Under the pieces are notes generated by a model that did no database searches, was not told the DNA's origin, and saw only the letters and a program-made list of their open reading frames with translations. Position numbers and translations under genes: made by a program. A DNA stretch of 64,000 nucleotides from Sedimentibacter sp. MB35-C1 (GTDB taxonomy: Bacteria > Bacillota > Clostridia > Tissierellales > Sedimentibacteraceae). The stretch lies in assembly GCF_030913635.1 (NCBI RefSeq), contig NZ_CP133188.1:3162001-3226000 (forward strand). The letters run 5' to 3'. This document shows positions 45,549 to 53,097 of this stretch, piece after piece (within the stretch, counting starts at the first letter, position 1; every line of letters begins with the position of its first letter).

Positions 45549-45564
45549 CTAGCATTCTCCTTAA

Positions 45565-45830
45565 ATTTCATTTGTTTTTAAATATAATTCGTTTGTTTCT
45601 TCAAAGCAGGAAACTATATCTATTTGTCCTGCTTTTAGGATAACAACTTTATTTGCAATTGCTTTTTCTCTATCATGGGTGACAAAAATAGATGTGATAC
45701 CCGCTTGTTTTATTATACTTTTTAATTATTCCCTAATTTTAGCCTGTAATTCCCAGCTAAATTACTAAAAGGTTCATCTAATAACAAAACCGACGGATTT
45801 GGAGCTAAAGCTATTGCATTTTTTTTATCT
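45565..45830 (-). pseudogene. ABC transporter ATPase, C-terminal fragment
   Basis: Reading ALAPNPSVLLLDEPFSNLA (Walker B and D loop), then after a frame change SIFVTHDREKAIANKVVILK (H loop) and AGQIDIVSCFEETNELYL. The Walker A part is missing and there is at least one frameshift. The end pattern resembles molybdate/thiamine/iron-type importers. Confidence 0.75.
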
Positions 45831-45832
45831 AT

Positions 45833-46525
45833 TTATAAAGAAATTATTTTACTTAATCGGTTAATATCCATTACCGTTATTGTTCTTTTTTGAAACGATA
45901 GTATACCTTGAGCTTCCAGCTTTCGCAGTTCTCTTGATAGAGAAGTTCTTGAGACATCCATATACTCCGCCCAAGCTTTTTTTGAGAAAGGAAGTATAAC
46001 TATATTTGTATTTTTGTCCTCGCTTTCGTGCTGAAGGTAATGAACCAAATATCCGGCGATCTTCTCCTGGATGGAATCTAATGACAATATGCCGATTTTA
46101 TGTTTTAACATCAATGTTGAATTTGAAGTCGATTCAAGAAAATTAAGCATAAATTGGCTATCAAGCGCAAAAAGTCGCAGTAAATCAGATTTTGTTATAA
46201 ATAAAACTTTTGTAGGTTTACATGCACAGATATTATCAGGATAATATTCATATTTTGAAAAAATAGAAGATTCTCCAATCACTTCAGAATCTCTTTTCCT
46301 TTCAATAATAACCACCTTGCCATTGGGGAAAATCTTCTGAACATCCACTGCTCCTGAAAGTAAAATTCCTATTCTATTCGCATTTTGGACAGGCGAAAAA
46401 ATGATTTCATTTTCGGCTATATTTTCTTCCCTAAAATTGATTTTTAATAGCAAAGCTTCAATTTCATCAAAACTCTTATTCTTAAACAAAGTACATTTTT
46501 GAAGTGCAAATAATTTATGATTCAT
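45833..46525 (-). CDS. Crp/Fnr family transcriptional regulator, second copy
   Basis: 230 residues, not closely similar to the one at 44886. Sensor domain: FSPVQNANRIGILLSGAVDV and VVIIERKRDSEVIGESSIFS. DNA-binding domain: SKKAWAEYMDVSRTSLSREL, a clear HTH_CRP. AAGGAG lies six bases before ATG. It borders the ABC fragment and may once have controlled a transporter that is now lost. Confidence 0.92.
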   Translation of the reverse strand: MNHKLFALQKCTLFKNKSFDEIEALLLKINFREENIAENEIIFSPVQNANRIGILLSGAVDVQKIFPNGKVVIIERKRDSEVIGESSIFSKYEYYPDNICACKPTKVLFITKSDLLRLFALDSQFMLNFLESTSNSTLMLKHKIGILSLDSIQEKIAGYLVHYLQHESEDKNTNIVILPFSKKAWAEYMDVSRTSLSRELRKLEAQGILSFQKRTITVMDINRLSKIISL

Positions 46526-46648
46526 TTTAATCTCCTTTATAAATTTTGCAAATAGTGTATCTCAAGATACTCTTTATATGGATTTAGTATACTATAATAC
46601 AAATGTAATGTAAAATGATGCGCAATTGTAGTTTGGAGGTGATAATGC

Positions 46649-46891
46649 TTTGGACGTCAATACAATAGAATTCAAGAAAATTATTCATACATACGGATAT
46701 AAGCTGACAGCACAGAGAAAGGCAATACTCGAGATTATTCGGGATGAAAAAAAGCTTATCCCGGAATAGGGCTTGCAACAGTTTACCGTACCCTGCAGCT
46801 GTTTGAAAAGCTTGGACTTGTACATCACATATTGCTGGATGATAGCTGCATGCGATTTCAGATCATCGACTCTAAAGAAAGCTATCTTTAA
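46649..46891 (+). pseudogene. Fur family regulator, internally deleted
   Basis: The frame starts LDVNTIEFKKIIHTYGYKLT then AQRKAILEIIRDE, the Fur N-terminal helix-turn-helix start. It hits a stop after EKKLIPE, then in another frame continues IGLATVYRTLQLFEKLGLVH and LLDDSCMRFQIID. The recognition region is damaged and the metal-binding C-terminus after about residue 80 is absent. It sits just before the methyltransferase gene. Confidence 0.8.
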
Positions 46892-46907
46892 TTAGGAGGA
46901 AAAATCA

Positions 46908-47522
46908 ATGAATAGTAAAAATTGCAACAACGGGCATAGACAAGAGCAGCATTGCCGAAATAACAGATCGCGCCGTGGACCCAGCAGCTTCCATATGCAG
47001 GATTGCGATCTTGTATTTGAGAAATTAGCCCTAAAACAAGGCGATACACTTTTAGACTTAGGTTGTGGTGCCGGAGATTATTCCATTCATGCGGCTGGAA
47101 TAGTCGGAGAAACCGGAAACATATATGCGGTAGATCTATGGCAGGAAATGTTAGATAAAATTTGCGAAGATGCTATGACACGGGGAATTCATAATATCCA
47201 TCCCGTGGTTTCAGATATTCGTAAGAAAATTAACCTCTCTGATGACAGTATGGATGTTTGTTTGATTGCTACTGTACTTCATATAATGGATTTTAAAACA
47301 GAAACTGACCGCCTATTTGCTGAAGTTAAGCGGGTATTAAAGTCAGGAGGTAAACTTGCTGTTATTGAATGCAAGAAAGAAAATAGTTCATTTGGCCCTC
47401 CTATACAAGCTAGAATCTCACCTAATGAGCTTGAAAAAGGCCTTGTTAAGTTTGGTTTTTCAAAAACAGATTATATTGATTTGGGCTCCAATTATATGGT
47501 GATATTTGCTTTAAGTCAATGA
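46908..47522 (+). CDS. Class I SAM-dependent methyltransferase
   Basis: 204 residues. After a His/Arg/Asn-rich head of about 25 residues come GDTLLDLGCGAGDYSIHAAG (motif I) and YAVDLWQEMLDKI (motif II acid), VVSDIRKKINLSDDSMDVCL (motif IV position) and VLKSGGKLAVIECKKE. This resembles UbiE/arsenite-type methyltransferases of clostridial metal-stress clusters, but the cysteines of ArsM are missing. AGGAGG precedes ATG. It is the only intact gene among the Fur and DtxR fragments, which suggests a former metal-responsive operon. Confidence 0.85.
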   Translation: MNSKNCNNGHRQEQHCRNNRSRRGPSSFHMQDCDLVFEKLALKQGDTLLDLGCGAGDYSIHAAGIVGETGNIYAVDLWQEMLDKICEDAMTRGIHNIHPVVSDIRKKINLSDDSMDVCLIATVLHIMDFKTETDRLFAEVKRVLKSGGKLAVIECKKENSSFGPPIQARISPNELEKGLVKFGFSKTDYIDLGSNYMVIFALSQ

Positions 47523-47539
47523 AAGTACGGGTAATCACA

Positions 47540-47662
47540 ATGATAATTACTCCTGCTTTGGAAAACTATTTGAAAATAATATTGGAGCTGAATGAAAACG
47601 GCGGCGAGGCAAGAGTTGATAAAATCAGCGATGAAGAGAAAAAATCTATATTTCTTCGTTAA
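47540..47662 (+). pseudogene. DtxR/MntR family regulator, N-terminal fragment
   Basis: 40 codons: MIITPALENYLKIILELNEN then GGEARVDKISD, typical of the first helices of DtxR-type metalloregulators (ITPALENYLKxIxEL). It then diverges and ends at a stop before the recognition helix. Confidence 0.7.
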
Positions 47663-47680
47663 TCAAAGAAATATAGATTT
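47642..47680 (+). terminator. Terminator after the DtxR fragment
   Basis: 15-bp perfect stem AAATCTATATTTCTT / AAGAAATATAGATTT with a 9-nt loop, followed by TT. Confidence 0.7.
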
Positions 47681-47735
47681 TTCCATGTGACGAGGCAGAG
47701 TTGCCTTTGAAGTCAATTTTATTTAATTTTCCGGT

Positions 47736-47850
47736 TTATAAAGACGGTGGAGATGTTTGTGGGTTTTTGTGGGACAAAAGTACACACGTCTCAACGTGTC
47801 TTGAGGTGACAAAAATGATGGCGTAAGGACCTGGTATCCCCTTAAAGGCT
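47736..47850 (-). repeat. RlmD-tail-like scar, copy 4
   Basis: CTCAACGTG (47790-47798) and a CCTTAAAGG block near 47840, about 41 bp apart. Minus-strand reading: FKGIPGPYAIIFVTSRHVET then CVLLSHKNPQTSPPSL and stop. Confidence 0.6.
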
Positions 47851-47934
47851 GAATATCTTGCTGAATAATTAAGGGGCTTGTCATTTTATACTCCCATTTC
47901 AGTAATGACAAATTCAATCAAGTGAAACCAAATC

Positions 47935-48414
47935 CTAAACAATCAACAGCTTTTTATAAATCTCTGTCTCCTTGTCGTATCGAAATCCATTTGTCTCCAA
48001 TACCTTAATTGAAGCTACATTTACTCTTTCTTCTTCGATTGTTGGATCAGCGACTAACTGAATGGCATCAGGTTGGTCTTCAATTAGCTTATCACATATC
48101 AGTCTAACTAATTTTTTCCCAAGACCTTTTCCTAAGAGGTGCTCTTCACCAATCATATAGTCAATTCCATAGGTTCCTGCTGGTTCACAATCTTCCTTAA
48201 ACGCCTTCTTCCAATCGTAGTACTGACAGAAACCAATCGGCACACCATCTTCCTCCACAATAAAATGTTTGATGAAATCAAATTCGTCCTCCCGGTGCTC
48301 GATTTCATACAACCACTCAGACTCATCACCAAACCATTTTGCAACATACTCTTTCTCAAGCCATTTTTTCACAATAACCACATCTTCATTTTTTAATCTA
48401 CGCAAAACAAACAT
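47935..48414 (-). CDS. GNAT acetyltransferase, AAC(6')-like
   Basis: 159 residues. The pattern WLEKEYVAKWFGDESEW, then FIVEEDGVPIGFCQYYDW, GTYGIDYMIGEEHLLGKGLG (acetyl-CoA loop) and VLETNGFRYDKE matches the aminoglycoside 6'-N-acetyltransferase AAC(6')-Ib/Ie branch of GNAT enzymes. Aminoglycoside modification is possible but not proved; many relatives act on other amines. AAGGAG lies ten bases before ATG. It is the first intact gene after scar copy 4. Confidence 0.82.
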   Translation of the reverse strand: MFVLRRLKNEDVVIVKKWLEKEYVAKWFGDESEWLYEIEHREDEFDFIKHFIVEEDGVPIGFCQYYDWKKAFKEDCEPAGTYGIDYMIGEEHLLGKGLGKKLVRLICDKLIEDQPDAIQLVADPTIEEERVNVASIKVLETNGFRYDKETEIYKKLLIV

Positions 48415-48540
48415 ATCATATGATCTCCTTCTCCAATCGGTTCATTTTATTTGTAACATTGGTAATGTAATTAAAAACCGTAATACAAGCTTCTTGAAAT
48501 AATTCTTGCCACTGTTTTATTCATAGTTAAGTTCACAAAT

Positions 48541-48566
48541 ATACCCTTCCGCCAAGGGGGGATATA
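48541..48566. repeat. Inverted partial copy of the scar core
   Basis: The minus strand reads CCCCCCTTGGCGGAAGGGTA, closely like the block at 50676-50695 (CCCCCTTGGCGTCAGGGTA) but in opposite orientation. The companion CTCAACGTG block was not found. The rest of 48415-48681 shows no gene. Confidence 0.4.
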
Positions 48567-48681
48567 ATTTTTGCATTACAATATCTACCAATACACATTT
48601 TGGTCACTTATAATTTTTGATTCTAATGTACTGAAAGTTTTATATTTATATAGGTTATTAATTAAGGTTTTATTAATATCT

Positions 48682-49215
48682 TTAACTTTCCAAAAATGAT
48701 AATAATGGTTTTATCATATTTTTATCAGTAAAATCTACTTTTTTTCCGTATGTAGCTAAAAGTTCTCTATCATCATCAGATAATTCATCAGAACCCTTCT
48801 TAGAAATTATAATTTTCAGCATTGCCATCATGGATTTATGAATTATTCCTAACTTCTTATAATTAATTCCACCTCGTAAATGAAAAAACTTTATATTATC
48901 ACGCATCTCTTTTGAAAAGTTTTTTTCTATAATGGGAAGAAAAACCTCCTCTTTATCAGTTGAAGCCAGCCCGACAGTAAAAACTATTATTTTTTTATCT
49001 TTTAAAATTTCAAAGTTTTTAGTTATGATGGAAATTCCAGCAATTCCACTTGCATACAATCCACCACCATAAATAATAGTATCATACTCCTTTAGTTTCT
49101 TAACTTCTATTTCTGAGCATTCAAAACAATCTGCTTTAGCTTCTTCAGCTATCCACTGAGCATACCTTTTAGTACTACCATATTTAGACTTATATACTAT
49201 AGCTATATTATTCAT
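48682..49215 (-). CDS. Flavodoxin-domain protein (HemG-like)
   Basis: 177 residues. The FMN phosphate loop is IVYKSKYGSTKRYAQWIAEE near the N-terminus, then YDTIIYGGGLYASGIAG and IIVFTVGLASTDKEE. The length and the C-terminal FHLRGGINYKKLG fit flavodoxin-like proteins related to menaquinone-dependent protoporphyrinogen oxidase. It is the last gene of a TetR, FMN-binding, flavodoxin operon and may accept electrons from the FMN-binding partner. Confidence 0.88.
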   Translation of the reverse strand: MNNIAIVYKSKYGSTKRYAQWIAEEAKADCFECSEIEVKKLKEYDTIIYGGGLYASGIAGISIITKNFEILKDKKIIVFTVGLASTDKEEVFLPIIEKNFSKEMRDNIKFFHLRGGINYKKLGIIHKSMMAMLKIIISKKGSDELSDDDRELLATYGKKVDFTDKNMIKPLLSFLES

Positions 49216-49272
49216 ATATTTTCACTCCTCATCTTTATATTTACTTAATACATTCATTTAATTGTCCCAATT

Positions 49273-49659
49273 TTAATTATTTAATGCATTTTCTATTGAC
49301 TTAAGATAAGCTTTAGATGTCACTGTGGCTTGTGATATTGCATCTACTTTAGTATTTTGCGCTTCAATAACTTTATTGAATAACTCAACACTTACATCAG
49401 ACTTTGCAAAAGTAACATCATCTTCTATATTAATTTTTGTTATTTTATGGTCCCTTACTGTAACATTGAGCAGATTTGACCATCTTCCAGCATTATATTT
49501 TCCACTATATACCCCATCATTTAGATCTGATATATTTATTCCGTTTACTTCAATAATCCTTCCCTCTCTAAGTCCTCGAGATAGATAAAATATTCCACTT
49601 GCAAAAACCAGTATAAATGCACATAATATTGCAATTATTATTTTGAATATCCCCTTCAA
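49273..49659 (-). CDS. FMN-binding domain protein, membrane-anchored
   Basis: 128 residues from TTG 49659 (GGAG five bases upstream). One N-terminal helix (about 5-27) anchors it outside the membrane. The FMN_bind domain follows with GVYSGKYNAGRW, TVRDHKITKINI and the flavinylation-type sequence DAISQATVTSKAYL, where the threonine of AT is the expected covalent FMN site. It probably passes electrons at the outer face, with the flavodoxin encoded next. An ApbE flavin transferase is not seen in the window. Confidence 0.87.
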   Translation of the reverse strand: MKGIFKIIIAILCAFILVFASGIFYLSRGLREGRIIEVNGINISDLNDGVYSGKYNAGRWSNLLNVTVRDHKITKINIEDDVTFAKSDVSVELFNKVIEAQNTKVDAISQATVTSKAYLKSIENALNN

Positions 49660-49674
49660 TTCTCTCCACCCTTC

Positions 49675-50304
49675 CTAATTTAATGTATTTCCATTAGCTA
49701 TTCTTAATACTATTTCATTTGAATAAAAGCTAATCAAATTATCTCTTTGTTCATCACCAATGTCTTTTTCTATTATGATCTTGAAAATAAGACCTAAGGT
49801 CGATACTACAATCATTTGAGCGATCAATTCAATTGTATTTTCATCTACATCTTTATCCTTATATATTTCTTTTAAGCATTGGTATAGTGCGGACAAAGCT
49901 GGCTTTTCTTTTGAGGCACCTTCAAATAATAAAGAAGTATGTTTTAATGCCACTTTTGATTGGTTTAACTGGGCTGCCATAAATTCTTCTGGCATACTTA
50001 ATGCTACTTTTATATAATTTTGGGTCATTTTTATTAATTTTTCTTCAGGTGTGCTACTCTCTATTTTCATAGAAGATACTGCTGATACTATTTTTTTATA
50101 GCCTCTTTGCATTACAACATTCAATATTTCTTCCTTATCATCGAAATAATGATAAATTATAGAAGGAGAATATTCAATTTTTTTAGCAATTTTTCTAATC
50201 GACAGTTTATCAAATCCCTCAGAAGCTATGATGTCACTTGCTGCTGAAAGGATAAGCTCCTTCATTTCCTCTACCTCTCGTTCTCTTCTTTTTTCTATAG
50301 TCAT
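49675..50304 (-). CDS. TetR family transcriptional regulator
   Basis: 209 residues. N-terminal helix-turn-helix: ILSAASDIIASEGFDKLSIR then KIAKKIEYSPSIIYHYFDDK, the standard TetR fold. The C-terminal ligand domain is helical and unassigned. It is the first gene of the operon, 15 bp before the FMN-binding gene, and likely represses it. AAGGAG is seven bases before ATG. Confidence 0.94.
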   Translation of the reverse strand: MTIEKRREREVEEMKELILSAASDIIASEGFDKLSIRKIAKKIEYSPSIIYHYFDDKEEILNVVMQRGYKKIVSAVSSMKIESSTPEEKLIKMTQNYIKVALSMPEEFMAAQLNQSKVALKHTSLLFEGASKEKPALSALYQCLKEIYKDKDVDENTIELIAQMIVVSTLGLIFKIIIEKDIGDEQRDNLISFYSNEIVLRIANGNTLN

Positions 50305-50521
50305 TGTTTCACTCCTTGTTCTTGTTTAACACCATTTAATTATTGTACGATGTTCAATAACTAAAATATAACACTTAACATGATTATTGTCAAAATAAAA
50401 ATTAGGTATAAAGCATTAGTCAGCCCATTCTACTACTTCTCTAGGAGAGATTCCTTAATTAAAACCAATATCCTCATCCTTGCAATCTTGCTTTTATGTA
50501 CACAATAGTTTTTAAAGATAA

Positions 50522-50550
50522 ATTCCCTTAAACCTATAGTCTAAGGGAAT
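50522..50550. terminator. Hairpin upstream of the TetR operon
   Basis: ATTCCCTTA pairs with TAAGGGAAT around an 11-nt loop, followed on the plus strand by an A-rich run. Confidence 0.5.
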
Positions 50551-50602
50551 AAAAACACACTATATTTTTATCAAAATCTTCTAAAAAACCAGCAATTCCA
50601 AT

Positions 50603-50688
50603 CTATTCCTTCTCTATCAACACAGCTACCTCAACGTGCCTTGTTGCTGCAATTCTGATGACCATCGGGCCTGGTACCCCCTTGGCGT
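50603..50688 (-). repeat. RlmD-tail-like scar, copy 5
   Basis: CTCAACGTG (50630-50638) and CCTTGGCG (from 50680), 41 bp apart. Minus-strand reading: AKGVPGPMVIRIAATRHVEV then AVLIEKE and stop. Confidence 0.6.
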
Positions 50689-50795
50689 CAGGGTATATTT
50701 CCAATAACTCCAGCGCTAAACACTTGTTTTTACAAAATAGTTTTGCTAATTATAACATGGCAACTCTTGTTTTTGACATTTGATTTAACAAAGAT

Positions 50796-50853
50796 AAAAG
50801 CTGCCAACAATAAAACCCTCAGAGCACTGAAGGTTTTAGTCTTAGCAGTTTTT
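50796..50853. repeat. 58-bp hairpin element, left copy
   Basis: An imperfect palindrome with TAAAACCCTCAG and GGTTTTAGTC blocks inside TGCC/GGCA-like and CTGCTAAG-like ends. A homologous copy is at 52969-53025, on the other side of a three-gene cassette. It could be a terminator or a mobile palindromic element. Confidence 0.7.
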
Positions 50854-50872
50854 AATACAACCAACTAATTGT

Positions 50873-51037
50873 TCATTCATAAAGATGTGCATCTTTCTTT
50901 GGTACTGATTTTGCCACACCAGCATCTTTATCAAAAACTATAACATGCGTATATTCATCTTTGTCATTAGAGCAAAACGGGCATTTTGCATATTCAGATT
51001 CATCATAAACTTTCATGCAGTTCCCACACATTTGCAT
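50873..51037 (-). CDS. Small zinc-ribbon protein
   Basis: 54 residues from ATG 51037 (AAGGGAG nine bases upstream); the frame is open to GTG 51106 but without a ribosome site. MCGNCMKVYDESEYAKCPFC is a zinc ribbon with C-x-x-C pairs. A short C-terminal tail follows (VPKKDAHLYE). No family assigned. It is the last of three genes in the cassette. Confidence 0.65.
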   Translation of the reverse strand: MQMCGNCMKVYDESEYAKCPFCSNDKDEYTHVIVFDKDAGVAKSVPKKDAHLYE

Positions 51038-51122
51038 TTTCTCACACTCCCTTCCGTTGATTTCATCACAATCATCGAACTCGTTATTAACCTTTATTGA
51101 TGACACTGTTTCAAATTAATAA

Positions 51123-51794
51123 CTAGTTCTCACAATCTTCCTCGACACCAAACAAAGCCTGCAAATCGAAGAAATTGTATGGATAAGAATTATCCCCATC
51201 AAAACGAACCTTCCTGTGTCCGTTGTCATATTCAATTTCAATTTCCCATTGTGTACCGTCTAAAACCATGTGGCCAAAACGCTCCGGGGAATAGCTTCTC
51301 TTCCATTCTCCCATATGCAGCTTTCGAATTCCTTCGAGAAAACTTTCCTTTGTCAGAGGCTCACCATCTTTATTGAAAACCTTCATCGGTGTTGAAGCCT
51401 CTCCTTGTTTTGATTCAAATTTTAGTTCATTGCCAGATAAGTCAGCAATGTATGTATTATATCCACCGAAGAATCCTCCAATGGAAAATGTAAACTTGCT
51501 GATATGGTTAACATTGCTTATAAAATCCAATGTGCGAAGTTCCGTTCGCGAAGGGTTGTAGGTGCCGCCCACTTCGACAAGTGCCTGTTTTGCTCGTTCA
51601 AGGTATTCACGGGTGCACGATAATCTGACTGATTCACTTGGGCACACTTTTGACTCAGTGCCATAATCCGGATGTTCCATGATATTCTTTAAATGACCCA
51701 TTTCGTTTTTTAATCCACGGATAATGGATAAGATTTGCTTAGCATCCTTTTCTCTTAGATACTCTTCACAATAGTTTTCTGGACTTATCATCAT
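51123..51794 (-). CDS. Conserved hypothetical protein
   Basis: 223 residues from ATG 51794 (GGAGG ten bases upstream). I recognise no domain of known function. An N-terminal helical part (IRGLKNEMGHLKNIMEHPDY, ESVRLSCTREYLERAKQALV) is followed by a beta-rich part: GGFFGGYNTYIADLSGNEL, and a C-terminal GTQWEIEIEYDNGHRKVRFD then GDNSYPYNF. Similar architecture occurs as single genes in other Clostridia as far as I recall. The middle gene of the cassette, 34 bp after the 51828 gene. Confidence 0.7.
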   Translation of the reverse strand: MMISPENYCEEYLREKDAKQILSIIRGLKNEMGHLKNIMEHPDYGTESKVCPSESVRLSCTREYLERAKQALVEVGGTYNPSRTELRTLDFISNVNHISKFTFSIGGFFGGYNTYIADLSGNELKFESKQGEASTPMKVFNKDGEPLTKESFLEGIRKLHMGEWKRSYSPERFGHMVLDGTQWEIEIEYDNGHRKVRFDGDNSYPYNFFDLQALFGVEEDCEN

Positions 51795-51827
51795 AGTCGG
51801 CACACCTCCTTTATTTCTTGCACCACA

Positions 51828-52778
51828 TTACTTAATTTTCTTTGTAGCTTCCTTTGCTCTGCGTTCCTCGATTTTGGTAATATAGCTGTTAGCCTTATTT
51901 GAATAGTAAGACCCCTTGGTTTTCTTTATTTTTTGCACAATGGCTATAGCATCATCATATCTTTTGGCCTTGATGTACAAATCCGGCAGCCTGAACATCC
52001 ATCCAGAGCCTTCAAACTTGGGACCACCATCCTTCCATATTTCCTCCCAAAAGTTGATAATCCAATCAATATCTTTATCTTCAGCATACTTCTCATCAGT
52101 AGCCTGAACAGCTTTTATCTGCTTGTCCTGACTTTTCAACAACCTATAGCCTTCCGGATCAATCACTTTCAATTCTTTCATGAAAGACTTATTGCTATCT
52201 TCATTTCCGTTATCAATATCAGCATGTTTTTTCTCTATGATTTCCATATAATTGCTTTTATTGCCAGTGCCTAACAATTGATTCAAATCCCATACGGTAA
52301 ATGTAGTATATTTGCTGTGACGGTGCATATACGGTACATATGCATTCTCTTCAAGTTCAGTTTTACCGAGATTTGTAAGCTCGTATTTACCTGTTTTATC
52401 ATTAATAATTAGGAAACCACGATCCACTAAGGATTCATAAACAGAACCTACATCCCGAATGCCATATTTATACCACCAATACCCGGGGTATCCTCCCTTG
52501 GGATTAGGATATTTCTTACAAAAATGAAGCATCAAGATTTCAGGAACGTACAATCCGTTATTAGATGGAATAGACGTATTTTTCCTCTGTTCAAAAGATA
52601 CTACTTCACTTTCAAAAGGTGTTCCATCGTGTGATTTTGCCTTATAATAGGAATCCGGCTGATAATATTTCTTCTCTGAATCAGGTATAGTAGCTGTCTG
52701 CTTTAATAACGCTTCCTGTGCTGTGGGTACTAAACTCCTTTCTTTGGTTTTCTTTTTGAATATATCAAATAATCCCAT
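51828..52778 (-). CDS. Conserved hypothetical protein with a winged-helix-like centre
   Basis: 316 residues. The start is MGLFDIFKKKTKE, a short amphipathic head seen in many cytosolic housekeeping-like proteins of unknown role. Residues about 80-150 (EILMLHFCKKYPNPKGGYPG, DVGSVYESLVDRGFLIINDK, YELTNLGKTELEEN) look like a winged helix. The C-terminal part has TPR-like helices (PDLYIKAKRYDDAIAIVQKI). No enzyme motif. It is first of the three-gene cassette flanked by the hairpin copies. Confidence 0.7.
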   Translation of the reverse strand: MGLFDIFKKKTKERSLVPTAQEALLKQTATIPDSEKKYYQPDSYYKAKSHDGTPFESEVVSFEQRKNTSIPSNNGLYVPEILMLHFCKKYPNPKGGYPGYWWYKYGIRDVGSVYESLVDRGFLIINDKTGKYELTNLGKTELEENAYVPYMHRHSKYTTFTVWDLNQLLGTGNKSNYMEIIEKKHADIDNGNEDSNKSFMKELKVIDPEGYRLLKSQDKQIKAVQATDEKYAEDKDIDWIINFWEEIWKDGGPKFEGSGWMFRLPDLYIKAKRYDDAIAIVQKIKKTKGSYYSNKANSYITKIEERRAKEATKKIK

Positions 52779-52968
52779 TTTTCCACCTCATAGTTTTGCA
52801 CCTGTAATGACAATTATCGCAACTTATTTGACTAAAATTAAATCAATATTCTAAAGATAATGTCCGCAATTGCTTTATTGAAATCTATAACGGATAAATC
52901 TTATTACACTATTTCCATATTAATTATAACACAATAATTACCATATCTCGATGTATTATTTGTAAAGA

Positions 52969-53025
52969 AAAAACTACTAACAGTAAAACCCTCAGCGGAC
53001 CGAGGATTTTAGTCTTAGTAGTTTT
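52969..53025. repeat. 57-bp hairpin element, right copy
   Basis: AAAAACTACTAA, TAAAACCCTC, then GAGGATTTTA and TTAGTAGTTTT: a long near-perfect hairpin. It matches the copy at 50796-50853 at most positions. The other bases of 52779-53097 show no gene. Confidence 0.75.
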
Positions 53026-53097
53026 CAGCAGGAGTGGGAACCCCACCCCTGCCTAATTCTACACACCGGAGCATCCATTAAGGCCTTCATCATCGTA

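Noticed and set aside
47723-47917. Minus-strand frame across scar copy 4 as a gene
   Set aside because: No ribosome site; the tail-like reading lies in another frame, and the frame is likely chance.
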